Part shown: positions 1-8,598 of the stretch, piece by piece
Numbering within the stretch: the first letter of the stretch is position 1
Layout of the letters: each line of letters begins with the position of its first letter
Assembly: GCF_001425905.1 (NCBI RefSeq)
Contig: NZ_LMDY01000014.1
Span: 186,001 to 250,000 of the forward strand
Length of the DNA: 64,000 nucleotides
Reading direction: 5' to 3'
Origin: Methylibium sp. Root1272
GTDB lineage: Bacteria > Pseudomonadota > Gammaproteobacteria > Burkholderiales > Burkholderiaceae_C
Notes under the pieces: generated by a model
What the model was told of the DNA's origin: nothing
What the model saw: only the letters and a program-made list of their open reading frames with translations
The model's database searches: none
Position numbers and translations under genes: made by a program

Positions 1-66
1 GACCAGCGCCAGCAGGGCGCGACGGCATCGCGCGACGCGACGCAGGTGGAGAGTGGTGTTCGCCAT
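1..66 (-). CDS. N-terminal fragment of an unidentified, possibly exported protein
   Basis: An ATG at 66-64 opens a frame of 22 codons that runs off the window edge. The visible peptide has several arginines (LRRVARCRR) followed by a hydrophobic start (ALLALV), which looks like the n- and h-regions of a signal peptide. No convincing ribosome binding site is seen, and too little is present to name a family. It lies 14 bases downstream of the stop of the cyclodeaminase-like gene and could be the next gene of the same leftward operon. Confidence 0.35.
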   Translation of the reverse strand, partial: MANTTLHLRRVARCRRALLALV

Positions 67-80
67 TGATATATCAGTTG

Positions 81-1022
81 TCAGGAAGGTGCGAGCATAC
101 GCCGCGCGACGTGGGCGGCCGCCAGATCCCAGGCCGCGTGTCCGACGGTCTTGAGCACCGCGGCAGGCCTGGGATCGGGCCGCGCGTCGAGGTGGTCGAC
201 GAGCTCGGTGACGCCCGACCATTCGATCGCTGCCTGGATCAGGTCGCCGGCTTCGTGGCGGGCGCCATCGAGTGCATCGACGACGACGCGACGCGAGCGC
301 AGCAGCGCCCGTGGCAGCTCGGCCATCTGCGGTGTGAAGGCCCCGACGCCGATGACCAGCAGGCCGGCCGGCAGCTCATCCGGCAGCACCGGGCGCAGGC
401 TCGTGGTCAGCGTCACGACGGCCTGCGCTGTACGGAGGGCGTCGGCGAGATGGGCGTGTGCCGTGAGCTCGACGCCGCCCAACTCGGCCGCCAGCCGATC
501 GGCGAAGGCGTCGGCCTGCGCCGTCGTCCGGCCCACGACATGCAGCGCCCTCACCTCGCCCAGTTCAGCCAGCACGCGTGCGTGCGCCAGCGCCTGCGCG
601 CCGGTACCCAGCAGGGCCACCGACCGGACCGGCTTGGTCGAGAGCACGCGCAGGCCGAGCGCCGTGACGGCAGCGGTGCGGCGCGCGGTGAGCGTCGGGC
701 CGTCCAGCAGCATCAGCGGCCGGCCGTCGCGCGTGTCGGCCACGACGACCTGTCCCTGGATCGTCGGCAGGCCACGGGCCGCATGGCCGGGATGAACGGT
801 GACCAGCTTCGTGATCGCCAGTCGGTCGTCCGCGGCCGGCATGACCAGATAGCTGCCGCCCTCGGGCAGCGGTATCACGCATCGTTCAGGTGCTGTCAGG
901 CGTCCCGCCCGCCGGGCGCGCATTGCTTCCGCGACGGCGTCGAGCAGCGCGGCCGCCGGCAGCAGCGCACCGGTGGCCTCGGCATCGAAGACCTGCAGGG
1001 CCGCGGACGGCTGTCCGGTCAC
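81..1022 (-). CDS. Ornithine cyclodeaminase / mu-crystallin family protein
   Basis: A 313-residue protein of the ornithine cyclodeaminase/mu-crystallin family, whose members use NAD(P) either to deaminate ornithine to proline or to reduce cyclic imino acids such as pyrroline-2-carboxylate. The middle carries the Rossmann motif VALLGTGAQALAHARVL, and the N-terminal half has the substrate-side motif GGSYLVMPA. Several family members with different substrates look alike, so the reaction is not assigned. The GTG start at 1022 is preferred because an AAGGGA-like ribosome binding site lies just upstream and it begins after the stop of the thioesterase gene (1045); longer starts would read through that gene in another frame. 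Probably co-transcribed with the two upstream genes. Confidence 0.82.
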   Translation of the reverse strand: MTGQPSAALQVFDAEATGALLPAAALLDAVAEAMRARRAGRLTAPERCVIPLPEGGSYLVMPAADDRLAITKLVTVHPGHAARGLPTIQGQVVVADTRDGRPLMLLDGPTLTARRTAAVTALGLRVLSTKPVRSVALLGTGAQALAHARVLAELGEVRALHVVGRTTAQADAFADRLAAELGGVELTAHAHLADALRTAQAVVTLTTSLRPVLPDELPAGLLVIGVGAFTPQMAELPRALLRSRRVVVDALDGARHEAGDLIQAAIEWSGVTELVDHLDARPDPRPAAVLKTVGHAAWDLAAAHVARRMLAPS

Positions 1023-1044
1023 GCCGCGTCCCTTCGCCTGCGCG

Positions 1045-1497
1045 TCACTGCAGCGCTTCCAGCGCCTGTCGCAGCATCGCCGGCAGTTCGACCGGACGGC
1101 GTGTCGCACGGTCCACGTAGACATGCACGAAGTGGCCGTGCGCGGCGCTCGTCGCTTCGCCTCGGGCGAACAGGCCGACCTCGTAGCGCACGCTGGAGCG
1201 GCCCAGGGTCGCGACACGCAGCCCGGCCTCGACCGTCTGCGGGAAGGCCAGCGGCGCGAAATAGCGGCATTGCGTCTCGACCACCAGGCCGATCACCGGG
1301 CCGGCGTGGATGTCCAGCACCCCCGCGTCGATCAGGTAGCCATTGACCGCCGTGTCGAAGTAGCTGTAATAGACGACGTTGTTGACATGGCCGTAGACGT
1401 CGTTGTCCATCCAGCGGGTGGCGATCTCGCGGAAACGGCGGAAGTCGTCGCGCGGTCGCGGCGCGGGGCGGTCTGGATGCGGCGGTGTCTCGGGCAT
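1045..1497 (-). CDS. Acyl-CoA thioesterase, 4-hydroxybenzoyl-CoA thioesterase (hotdog) family
   Basis: A 150-residue single-domain hotdog-fold thioesterase of the YbgC/FadM/4HBT type, expected to hydrolyse acyl-CoA esters in the cytoplasm. The N-terminal motif [20 protein letters not shown] contains the family's catalytic Asp and the following GHVNN signature. The middle ([12 protein letters not shown]) and the C-terminal [16 protein letters not shown] also fit. The start is the ATG at 1497; longer versions of the frame run into the HDAC-like gene. It sits 8 bases downstream of that gene and 22 bases upstream of the cyclodeaminase-like gene, suggesting one leftward operon. Substrate is not predictable from sequence. 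Confidence 0.9.
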   Translation of the reverse strand: MPETPPHPDRPAPRPRDDFRRFREIATRWMDNDVYGHVNNVVYYSYFDTAVNGYLIDAGVLDIHAGPVIGLVVETQCRYFAPLAFPQTVEAGLRVATLGRSSVRYEVGLFARGEATSAAHGHFVHVYVDRATRRPVELPAMLRQALEALQ

Positions 1498-1505
1498 GCG
1501 AACGA

Positions 1506-2459
1506 TTATCGGAGGCCTGACGCCGCCGCCCGTGCCTGCCAGACCGACCAGCCGACGAGCGCCTCGCGATAGCTGGCCAGTTGCACCGCCACGGTGTCCT
1601 CGATGTTCACGCCGTAGCCGCCGCCCATGGTCATGACGACGGGGATGCCACGCTCGGCGCAGGCAGCGAAGACGCGCCGATCGCGCTCGGCCATCCCGGC
1701 CGCGCTGAGCCGCAGTCGGCCGAGCCGATCGCCTTCGTGCGGGTCGGCCCCGGCCAGGTAGAACACCAGGCCGGGCGGCGCATCGCGGTGCCGCGCCCAC
1801 AAGGTGGCAAGGGCCCCGTCCAGTGCCGCCAGGTAGGCCGCGTCACGGCAGCCGTCGGGCAGCTCGACGTCGAGGTCGCTCGCCTCCTTGTGGAACGGGA
1901 AATTCTTCTCGCCATGCAGCGAGAGCGTGAAGACGGTCGGGTCGTCGCGGAAGATCGCCGCGGTGCCGTTGCCCTGATGCACGTCGAGATCGATCACGGC
2001 CACGCGCAGCAGCGTGCGCCGGGCGCGGTGCCATTCGGCCTGCATCAGCCTCGCAGCCACCGCGATGTCGTTGAAGACGCAGTAGCCCGATCCCTTGTCG
2101 GCCGTCGCGTGGTGCGTGCCGCCGGCCAGATTGGCCGCCACGCCCTCCTCCAGTGCGCGGCGGGCGGCAGCGATCGTCGCGCCGACCGAGCGGCGTGAGC
2201 GCTCGACCATCGGCTCGGACCAGGGAAAGCCGATCTCGCGCTGCTGCGCGGCGCTCAGCGTCCCGTCCAGCACCGCGTTCACCCAAGCCGGATCGTGCGC
2301 CAGCGCGAGCTCGCCGTCGCTGGCCGCCGGCGCCTCGACGAGCCGCACCGCCGGCAAATCGGCGGCCAGCCGATCCCGCAGCATGCGGTACTTCGCCATC
2401 GGGAAGCGATGGCCCGCGGGCAGCGGCAGGACGTAGTGGTCGCTGTAGTAGGCGTGCAT
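1506..2459 (-). CDS. Histone deacetylase family (zinc amidohydrolase) protein
   Basis: A 317-residue member of the arginase/deacetylase superfamily of bacterial HDAC-like enzymes (acetyl-lysine, acetylpolyamine or acetoin-related substrates). Catalytic features are visible: the His pair in GGTHHA (about 113-118), the metal-binding Asp/His of [13 protein letters not shown] (about 155-167), a later AGADPHEGD metal ligand segment, and the C-terminal glycine-rich MGGGYG. Length is normal for the bacterial family. The ATG at 2459 ([10 protein letters not shown]) is the natural start because the domain begins there. It is the first gene of the leftward set and is divergent from the phasin gene. The physiological substrate cannot be told. 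Confidence 0.9.
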   Translation of the reverse strand: MHAYYSDHYVLPLPAGHRFPMAKYRMLRDRLAADLPAVRLVEAPAASDGELALAHDPAWVNAVLDGTLSAAQQREIGFPWSEPMVERSRRSVGATIAAARRALEEGVAANLAGGTHHATADKGSGYCVFNDIAVAARLMQAEWHRARRTLLRVAVIDLDVHQGNGTAAIFRDDPTVFTLSLHGEKNFPFHKEASDLDVELPDGCRDAAYLAALDGALATLWARHRDAPPGLVFYLAGADPHEGDRLGRLRLSAAGMAERDRRVFAACAERGIPVVMTMGGGYGVNIEDTVAVQLASYREALVGWSVWQARAAASGLR

Positions 2460-2539
2460 GGGAGCGCGGATTGTGTCGCGCGTTCGACAACGCGCGTCGG
2501 GGCCCGCTCGGACCGCGCGTCTAGGGGTCGGCAACTAAA

Positions 2540-2553
2540 TTGCTGCATCGCAA
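2540..2553. promoter_or_regulatory. Small inverted repeat upstream of the phasin promoter, possible PhaR operator
   Basis: TTGC at 2540-2543 and GCAA at 2550-2553 form a short inverted repeat around TGCATC, ten bases upstream of the phasin -35 box. Phasin genes are commonly repressed by PhaR, which binds TGC/GCA-rich sites near the promoter. Assignment to PhaR rests on context only and no phaR gene is in the window. Confidence 0.3.
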
Positions 2554-2562
2554 CAAAAAGAC

Positions 2563-2590
2563 TTGAAAGCTGGCGCGGCGTCCGTATACT
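2563..2590 (+). promoter_or_regulatory. Sigma-70 type promoter of the phasin gene
   Basis: TTGAAA (2563-2568) and TATACT (2585-2590) are spaced by 16 bases, about 67 bases upstream of the phasin start codon. This is one of the closest matches to the -35/-10 consensus in the window and fits the very high expression usual for granule coat proteins. Confidence 0.7.
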
Positions 2591-2656
2591 TCCTTCCATG
2601 CTGCAGTGCACCAAACGTTGCAGCCCTACCGCCCCGCAACCTCTGGAGACCTCCAC

Positions 2657-3202
2657 ATGCTGACCGCCGAACAAATCATCGCTGCGCACAAGGCCAACCT
2701 CGAGACCCTCTTCGGTCTCACCAACAAGGCCTTCGAAGGCATCGAGAAGCTCGTCGAACTGAACCTGCAAGTCGCGAAGTCCGGCCTCGGCGAAGCCGCC
2801 GAGCACGCCAAGGCCACCCTGTCGGCCAAGGACGCGCAAGAACTGCTGGCGCTGCAAGCCAACCTGCTGCAGCCCGCTGCCGAGAAGGCCGCCGCCTATA
2901 GCCGTCACCTGTATGACATCGCTTCGGGCACCAACGCCGAAGTGAGCAAGATCGCCGAAGGCAAGATCAGCGAAGCGCAGAAGAGCTTCCTGGCCGTCGT
3001 CGACACCGCGATCAAGAACGCCCCGGCCGGCACCGAGAACGCCGCTGCGCTGGTGAAGTCGGCCGTCGCCGCTGCCAACAACGCGCTCGAGAGCGTGACC
3101 AAGGCTGCCAAGCAAGCCCAGGACGTGGCCGAAGCCAACTTCCAGGCCCTGAACAGCAACGCCGTCAAGGCGACGGCGGCTGCCACCAAAGCCCGTCGCT
3201 GA
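2657..3202 (+). CDS. phaP: Phasin, polyhydroxyalkanoate granule-associated protein
   Basis: A 181-residue phasin of the Phasin_2/PhaP family, which coats intracellular polyhydroxyalkanoate granules. The start [19 protein letters not shown] is typical, followed by an almost entirely alanine-rich, amphipathic helical sequence and a Lys/Ala-rich tail ending [11 protein letters not shown]. The ATG at 2657 has a GGAG ribosome binding site 8 bases upstream; an earlier in-frame ATG at 2606 lacks one. A strong promoter precedes it and an intrinsic terminator follows at about 3400, so it looks monocistronic. A stem with a TTCG loop at 3220-3233 lies just after the stop. The gene implies the cell makes PHA, though no synthase is in the window. 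Confidence 0.95.
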   Translation: MLTAEQIIAAHKANLETLFGLTNKAFEGIEKLVELNLQVAKSGLGEAAEHAKATLSAKDAQELLALQANLLQPAAEKAAAYSRHLYDIASGTNAEVSKIAEGKISEAQKSFLAVVDTAIKNAPAGTENAAALVKSAVAAANNALESVTKAAKQAQDVAEANFQALNSNAVKATAAATKARR

Positions 3203-3385
3203 AACGACTGAGCCAGGCGGCTGGTTCGCCAGCGCCCAGTCGGCGCCACTCCTTTCTTGCGTGGCGCATTGAACTTGTGAGACTGCCCTCCATCTGACGA
3301 TGGGTGAGGTGCCGGGCGAATGCCGGCGTCTCCCTGCAAGGTTGTCTCCTCGGTACCCTCGTGAACATCGGTTCCAGGTACCTTT

Positions 3386-3413
3386 CGGCCCGGACTCGTT
3401 CCGGGCCGTTTTT
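3386..3413 (+). terminator. Rho-independent terminator downstream of the phasin gene
   Basis: A perfect 9-bp stem (CGGCCCGGA at 3386-3394 with TCCGGGCCG at 3400-3408) with a 5-base loop is followed directly by five T. It lies about 180 bases after the phasin stop and also just beyond the 3' end of the convergent patatin gene. The T tract is on the plus strand only, so it terminates rightward transcription. Confidence 0.85.
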
Positions 3414-3440
3414 ATTGGCGCTCCGCTTTCCTGCTTCCTT

Positions 3441-4376
3441 TCAGTGCGTCTTCACCGCGATGCGGGCGCGCAGATCGGCCAGCACGGTCAGCGCGGCTTC
3501 ACGCCCGGCCAGCACAGACAGCCGGCGCGCCCCGAAGTCCGCCCCGGACACGCCCTGCAGCTTCGGCCGCATCACGATGTCGGCCTCGCGCAACTGGTAC
3601 TGGCCGAGGTTGCGGCCCATGATGGCGAAGGTCTGCAGCAGCATCTTCAGGGCGTCGCCGGTCGGCTGGCCCTCGGTGGCCGCGGAGATATCCACCGCGA
3701 TGACCAACTCGGCCCCCATCTGCCGAGCGAACTGCACCGGCACCGGCGCGACCAGTCCGCCGTCGACATATTCGCGTGTGCCGATACGGACCGGCTGGAA
3801 CACCGCCGGCACCGCGCTGGACGCCCGCACCGCCACCCCGGGATCGCCGCGCTGGAACAGGATGGCCTCACCGCTCGCCAGATCGGTGGCGACGATGCCG
3901 AGCGGGATCTTCATGGCCTCGATCTGCCGACCGTCGGTGTGCTCGCGCACGTAGCGGGCCAGGCCCTCGCCGCGCAACAGGCCACGCCCCGGATACATCC
4001 AGTCGGTCAGGGCCGATTCGTCCATGCTTTCGGCGAGCGAGCCGAGTTCGACGCCGCTCTTGCCGGACGCCCACATGGCCGCCACCAGGCTGCCGGCCGA
4101 GGTGCCGACCACCAGGTCGGGCCGGATGCCCTGCTCTTCCAGCACCTGGATCACGCCGATGTGGGCGAAGCCGCGGGCCGCACCACCGCCCAAGGCCAGG
4201 CCGATGCGGGGCGGCCGGGGCACTGGCTTCGGGACGCCGGCCGGAGGCACGGGTACCACGACCACCGGTGGAGCGAGTGGCGCGGTCGTCGAGCAGCCGA
4301 CCAAGGCCAGCACGCCACCCGCCGCGCCGAGCAGGCAGCGGCGGCGACCCCATGCCTTCATCAAGTTGTCAGACAT
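3441..4376 (-). CDS. Patatin-like phospholipase, predicted lipoprotein
   Basis: A 311-residue serine lipid acyl-hydrolase of the bacterial patatin/RssA type. An N-terminal lipoprotein signal ends in the lipobox LVGC, giving a lipidated Cys28 and a probable periplasmic or membrane-anchored location, followed by a Pro/Val-rich linker to about residue 56. The patatin hallmarks are all present: the oxyanion glycine loop GGGAARG (63-69), the nucleophile motif GTSAG with Ser93, and the catalytic Asp in DGG (205-207). Length is typical. It is transcribed alone, convergent with the phasin gene and divergent from the sulfate-assimilation genes. The natural lipid substrate is unknown. Confidence 0.92.
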   Translation of the reverse strand: MSDNLMKAWGRRRCLLGAAGGVLALVGCSTTAPLAPPVVVVPVPPAGVPKPVPRPPRIGLALGGGAARGFAHIGVIQVLEEQGIRPDLVVGTSAGSLVAAMWASGKSGVELGSLAESMDESALTDWMYPGRGLLRGEGLARYVREHTDGRQIEAMKIPLGIVATDLASGEAILFQRGDPGVAVRASSAVPAVFQPVRIGTREYVDGGLVAPVPVQFARQMGAELVIAVDISAATEGQPTGDALKMLLQTFAIMGRNLGQYQLREADIVMRPKLQGVSGADFGARRLSVLAGREAALTVLADLRARIAVKTH

Positions 4377-4506
4377 TAAAATCGCTCGATCGGAGATTCT
4401 TTATTCCGCTGCTGGATAAGCAATTCATTTATCTGTTGTTCGCATTTGCTCATGCGGTCCCTACAGTTCGACACTGCAGCATTTTGTGGCAGCGCAACAA
4501 GCATTC

Positions 4507-4626
4507 ATGGGCTTCATCGCGGTGCGGGTCGGTTTCGGGGTTGGCGCCATTGTCGGCATGACCGGCGCCGGGGCCGCCGTGCCGGCGATCCCCGGCGCGA
4601 AGCTCCTTCACCGAACGATGGTTTGA
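4507..4626 (+). pseudogene. Short remnant resembling the N-terminus of a TauE/SafE sulfite exporter
   Basis: A 39-codon frame ends at TGA 4624-4626, 13 bases before cysI. Its start contains VGFGVGAIVGMTGAGAA, which closely resembles the first membrane helix and the glycine-rich loop of TauE/SafE (TSUP) anion exporters; after about 25 residues the similarity stops and the frame ends. Sulfite/sulfonate exporters of this family are often placed beside sulfite reductase genes. The simplest reading is a decayed exporter gene reduced to its 5' end. It might also be translated as a tiny leader peptide of the cys operon, and no evidence separates the two. Confidence 0.5.
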
Positions 4627-4639
4627 CAGACGACGAGCG

Positions 4640-6349
4640 ATGTACCAATACACCCCCTTCGACCGCGCTTTCGTGCACCAGCGCGCCGCGCAGTTCCGTG
4701 ACCAGCTCGAGCGCAACCGTGCCGGCACGCTGGGTGACGACGAATTCCGTCCGCTGCGCCTGCAGAACGGCTGGTATATCCAGCGCCATGCGCCGATGCT
4801 GCGTGTGGCGGTCCCCTACGGCGAACTGAGCAGCCGCCAGCTGCGCCAGCTGGCGCGGATCGCGCGCGACCACGACCGCGGCTACGCGCACTTCACGACG
4901 CGCCAGAACGTCCAGTACAACTGGATTCCGCTCGAACGGAGCGCCGACGTGATGGACCTGCTGGCCGACGTCGACATGCACGGCATCCAGACCAGCGGCA
5001 ACTGCATCCGCAACACCACCAGCGACGCGCTGGCCGGCGTGGCACCGGACGAGATGGTCGACCCGCGGCCCTACTGCGAGATCCTGCGGCAGTGGACCAC
5101 GCTGCACCCCGAGTTCGCCTTTCTGCCGCGCAAGTTCAAGATCGCCGTCACCGGCGCCACCGAAGACCGCGCCGCGACCGCCTGGCACGACATCGGCCTG
5201 CACCTGCACAGGAATGACGCCGGCGAGGTGGGCTTCCGCGTGCTGGTCGGCGGCGGCATGGGGCGCACGCCGATCCCCGGCGTGGTGATCCGCGAGTTCC
5301 TGCCCTGGCACCAGATCCTCGTCTTCATCGAGGCGATCGTGCGCGTCTACAACCGCTATGGCCGGCGCGACAACATGTACAAGGCGCGCATCAAGATCCT
5401 GGTCAAGGCCGAGGGCGAGCGCTTCATCGAACAGGTGGGCAAGGAATTCGACGCCATCCTGAGCCGCGACGTCGACGGCGACGCGCAATTGATCCCACAG
5501 GCCGAACTGGACCGCGTGTCCGCGTGCTTCGTGCTGCCCGAGGGCGTCGCCGCCCACGCGAGCACCGGCGATGGCGCCCCGGCGGATGCGCCGGTGGCCT
5601 ACCGCAGGTGGCTGGAGCGCAACGTGCACGGCCACCGCCTCGCCGGCTATCGCGCGGTCACGCTGTCCGTCAAGCGCGCCGGCCAGGCGCCCGGCGACGC
5701 CACCGACAAGCAGCTCGACCTGGCCGCCGACCTGGCCGACCGCTACTCGCACGGCGAGACGCGGGTCACGCACGACCAGAACCTGCTGCTGCCCTGGGTT
5801 CGCGAGGAGGATCTGTACGCGCTGTGGCAGGCCGCACGCGATGCCGCCTACGCCACACCCAACATCGGCCTGCTGAGCGACATGATCGCCTGCCCCGGTG
5901 GCGACTTCTGCGGCCTGGCCAACGCCCGCTCGATCCCGGTGGCCGAGCAGATCACCGAGCGCTTTGCCGACATCGACGAGCTCTACGACATCGGCGACAT
6001 CGACCTGCACATCAGCGGCTGCATCAATTCCTGTGGCCACCACCACAGCGGCCACATCGGCATCCTCGGCGTCGACAAGGACGGCGCCGAGTGGTACCAG
6101 GTCACGCTGGGCGGTTCCGACGGCTCGGCGCTGAGCGGCGGCCTGGCCTCCGCGGTGCCCGGCAAGGTGATCGGCCCGTCGTTCGCGGCCGACGAGGTGG
6201 CCGATGCGATCGAGGCCGTGATCGAGACCTACCGCGGACAGCGCGCCGCGAACGAACGCTTCATCGACACCGTGCGGCGCGTCGGCCTCGACCCCTTCAA
6301 GATCGCCGCCAACGCGGTGCGCCGCAGCACGGCGAAGGTGGCCGCATGA
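4640..6349 (+). CDS. cysI: Assimilatory sulfite reductase, siroheme/[4Fe-4S] hemoprotein
   Basis: A 569-residue nitrite/sulfite reductase-family protein that reduces sulfite to sulfide in cysteine synthesis. Two half-repeats of the ferredoxin-like and siroheme domains are seen: HFTTRQNVQYNW with GNCIRNTTSD in the first half, VTHDQNLLLPWV in the second. The cofactor motif is complete, with CPGGDFC (Cys418, Cys424) and CINSCGHH (Cys461, Cys465) binding the [4Fe-4S] cluster next to siroheme. No CysJ flavoprotein is encoded nearby, so electrons may come from ferredoxin; fdxA and a ferredoxin reductase lie at the end of the cluster. It overlaps the DUF934 gene by ATGA. The context (cysH, cysD, cysN) favours sulfite over nitrite as substrate. 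Confidence 0.93.
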   Translation: MYQYTPFDRAFVHQRAAQFRDQLERNRAGTLGDDEFRPLRLQNGWYIQRHAPMLRVAVPYGELSSRQLRQLARIARDHDRGYAHFTTRQNVQYNWIPLERSADVMDLLADVDMHGIQTSGNCIRNTTSDALAGVAPDEMVDPRPYCEILRQWTTLHPEFAFLPRKFKIAVTGATEDRAATAWHDIGLHLHRNDAGEVGFRVLVGGGMGRTPIPGVVIREFLPWHQILVFIEAIVRVYNRYGRRDNMYKARIKILVKAEGERFIEQVGKEFDAILSRDVDGDAQLIPQAELDRVSACFVLPEGVAAHASTGDGAPADAPVAYRRWLERNVHGHRLAGYRAVTLSVKRAGQAPGDATDKQLDLAADLADRYSHGETRVTHDQNLLLPWVREEDLYALWQAARDAAYATPNIGLLSDMIACPGGDFCGLANARSIPVAEQITERFADIDELYDIGDIDLHISGCINSCGHHHSGHIGILGVDKDGAEWYQVTLGGSDGSALSGGLASAVPGKVIGPSFAADEVADAIEAVIETYRGQRAANERFIDTVRRVGLDPFKIAANAVRRSTAKVAA

Positions 6350-6894
6350 AATTCATCGACATCCATCGCGATGCCTGGCGCACCGTCGGCGGCGAGGACG
6401 GCCCGATGGTGACCATCACGCCGGCCCCGCAGCGGCTGCTGACGCTGACGCAATGGCACGGCGCGCGCAGCCAGTGGCCGGCGGATCTGCCGGTCGGTGT
6501 GATCGTGCCGAACGACACCGACATCGAGGAACTGGAGGGCGATCTGCCCAGGCTCGCGCTGGTGGCGCTGCAGTTCCCCAAGTGGGTGGACGGCCGCGCC
6601 TACACCCAGGCCCGCCTGCTGCGCTCGCGCTATCGATTCACGGGTGAGGTGCGCGCCACCGGCGACGTGCTGGTGGACATGATGCCGCTGCTGGCCCGCA
6701 CCGGCTTCGACGCCGTGGCGCTGCGCGGCGACCAGTCCGTCGAGGTGGCCGAGCGCGCACTCGGCTTCTTCCGCGGCCACTATCAGGGCGACGCGCGCGA
6801 CAACCATCCGCTGTTCGCGCTCCCGCCGGCCGCCGTGGAGGCGCTCGTCAGGGAGCCAGCGCACGAGTTCCTGGGCCAGGGGGCGGCGATATGA
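6346..6894 (+). CDS. DUF934 family protein of the sulfate-assimilation operon
   Basis: A 182-residue protein of the DUF934 family, almost always encoded next to cysI-type sulfite reductases in proteobacteria and thought to assist sulfite reduction in an undefined way. Features include the acidic motif NDTDIEELEGDLPRLALVAL near residues 55-75 and the conserved FPKWVDGRAYTQARLLRSR and GDVLVDMMPLLARTGFD segments. The ATG at 6346 overlaps the cysI stop and its own stop overlaps the cysH start, so translation is probably coupled to both. No catalytic residues are recognised. Confidence 0.9.
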   Translation: MKFIDIHRDAWRTVGGEDGPMVTITPAPQRLLTLTQWHGARSQWPADLPVGVIVPNDTDIEELEGDLPRLALVALQFPKWVDGRAYTQARLLRSRYRFTGEVRATGDVLVDMMPLLARTGFDAVALRGDQSVEVAERALGFFRGHYQGDARDNHPLFALPPAAVEALVREPAHEFLGQGAAI

Positions 6895-7640
6895 GCGCGA
6901 TCGCGCTGTATGCACGCACGACGGAAGGTTTCGAAGCCCGCGTCGCGCAAGCCGTCGAACGGCTGCGCGACGCCGCAGCCGAGCACGCCGGTCGCATCGT
7001 GCAGGCCACCAGCCTTGGCGCGGAAGACATGGTGATCACCGACTTGATCGCGCGCCACGCGCTGCCGATCGCGATCGGCACGCTCGAGACCGGCAAGCTG
7101 CACGCCGAGACCTCGGCGCTGATCGACCGCATCGAGCAGCACTACGGCGTGGCGGTGGAGGTCTATCGTCCGAAGGCGGAGGCCGTGATCGAATTCGTTC
7201 GCCTCAACGGCGAGGAGGCGATGTACCGGAGCCTCGCGCTGCGCAAGGGTTGCTGCAGCATCCGCAAGCTCGAGCCTTTGTCGCGCATGCTGGCCGACCG
7301 CAGCGCCTGGATCACCGGCCTGCGCCGCAAACAGTCTGACGCCCGCGGCGAGGTGCCGTTCCGCGACCAGGACGACGCCGGCCGCCTGAAGCTCAACGCG
7401 CTGGCCGACTGGAGCTGGGCCGACGTGTGGCACTACATCGATGCGCACCAGGTGCCCTACAACCCGCTGCACGACCAGTTCATGCCCAGCATCGGCTGCG
7501 CACCCTGCACCCGCGCGATCGCGGTGGGCGAACCCTTCCGCGCCGGCCGCTGGTGGTGGGAGGACGACGCGGCGAAGGAATGCGGCCTGCACGTCCACCA
7601 GGAAGCGGCCGTCGTCTCCGCCATCGGAGCTCCCCAATGA
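6891..7640 (+). CDS. cysH: Adenylyl-sulfate (APS) reductase, iron-sulfur type
   Basis: A 249-residue PP-loop superfamily reductase that converts APS to sulfite and AMP using thioredoxin. The two cysteine pairs that bind a [4Fe-4S] cluster in APS-specific enzymes are present: Cys121-Cys122 in KGCCSIRK and Cys203/Cys206 in GCAPC. The C-terminal redox Cys is within ECGLH. PAPS-specific enzymes lack the first pair, so the bacterial APS branch is indicated, consistent with no APS kinase in the cluster. TSLGAEDMVI near residue 41 is the PP-loop. It overlaps its neighbours on both sides by four bases. Confidence 0.94.
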   Translation: MSAIALYARTTEGFEARVAQAVERLRDAAAEHAGRIVQATSLGAEDMVITDLIARHALPIAIGTLETGKLHAETSALIDRIEQHYGVAVEVYRPKAEAVIEFVRLNGEEAMYRSLALRKGCCSIRKLEPLSRMLADRSAWITGLRRKQSDARGEVPFRDQDDAGRLKLNALADWSWADVWHYIDAHQVPYNPLHDQFMPSIGCAPCTRAIAVGEPFRAGRWWWEDDAAKECGLHVHQEAAVVSAIGAPQ

Positions 7641-8596
7641 ATGCGTCTCTCGACATGAACCAGTTGCTGCCCGAAATCGACCATCGTCATCTCGACGCGC
7701 TCGAGGAAGAAGCCATCTTCATCCTGCGCGAGGTGGCGGGCGCCTTCGAGCGCCCGGCCCTGCTGTTCTCCAGCGGCAAGGATTCGTGCGTCGTGCTGCG
7801 CCTGGCCGAGAAGGCTTTCAAGATGCGCAAGCAGGGCAATGACTTCGAAGGCCGCCTGCCCTTCCCGCTGCTGCATGTCGACACCGGGCACAACTTTCCC
7901 GAGGTCATCGAGTTCCGCGATCGCCGCATCGCGGAGATGGGCGAGCGCCTGATCGTCGGCCACCTCGAGGACTCCATCCAGCGCGGAACGATCCGCCTGT
8001 CGCACCCGCTGGAGTCGCGCAACGGCCACCAGACGGTCACGCTGCTCGAGGCGATCGAGGAACACCGCTTCGACTGCCTGATCGGCGGCGCCCGCCGCGA
8101 CGAGGAGAAGGCACGCGCCAAGGAGCGCATCTTCAGCCACCGCGACAGCTTCGGCCAGTGGCAGCCGAAGGAGCAGCGCCCGGAACTCTGGAGCCTGTTC
8201 AACACGCGCATCAAGCCCGGCGAGCACTTCCGCGCCTTCCCGATCAGCAACTGGACCGAGCTCGACGTGTGGCTCTACATCGCCCGCGAGAACATCCCGC
8301 TGCCGAACCTGTATTTCGCCCACCAGCGCCAGGTGATCCGCCGCAAGGGCCTGCTGGTTCCGCTGACGGACGTGACGCCGCCGGAGGCCGGGGAGACCGT
8401 GGAGGATGCGCTCGTGCGCTTCCGCACCGTCGGCGACATGACCTGCACCTGCCCGGTCGAGAGCCCGGCCGCGAACGCCGCCGAGATCGTGGCCGAAACG
8501 CTGACGGTCACGATCAGCGAGCGCGGCGCGACCCGCATGGACGACCGCACCTCGGACGCCTCGATGGAGCGCCGCAAGAAGGAAGGCTATTTCTGA
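7637..8596 (+). CDS. cysD: Sulfate adenylyltransferase subunit 2
   Basis: A 319-residue ATP sulfurylase small subunit, which with the CysN GTPase makes APS from sulfate and ATP. The PP-loop FSSGKDSCVVLRLAEKAF is near residue 40, and HVDTGHNFPEVIEFRDRR, FDCLIGGARRDEEKARAKER and the C-terminal ERRKKEGYF are the usual family blocks. The ATG at 7637 overlaps the cysH stop, and two bases separate the stop from the cysN start codon. Length matches the family. Confidence 0.96.
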   Translation: MNASLDMNQLLPEIDHRHLDALEEEAIFILREVAGAFERPALLFSSGKDSCVVLRLAEKAFKMRKQGNDFEGRLPFPLLHVDTGHNFPEVIEFRDRRIAEMGERLIVGHLEDSIQRGTIRLSHPLESRNGHQTVTLLEAIEEHRFDCLIGGARRDEEKARAKERIFSHRDSFGQWQPKEQRPELWSLFNTRIKPGEHFRAFPISNWTELDVWLYIARENIPLPNLYFAHQRQVIRRKGLLVPLTDVTPPEAGETVEDALVRFRTVGDMTCTCPVESPAANAAEIVAETLTVTISERGATRMDDRTSDASMERRKKEGYF

Positions 8597-8598
8597 TC

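Noticed and set aside
4514-6055. A 513-codon leftward frame across cysI
   Set aside because: It lies antisense to a clear CysI with all cofactor cysteines; its product is Val/Asp/Ala-rich with no family features.
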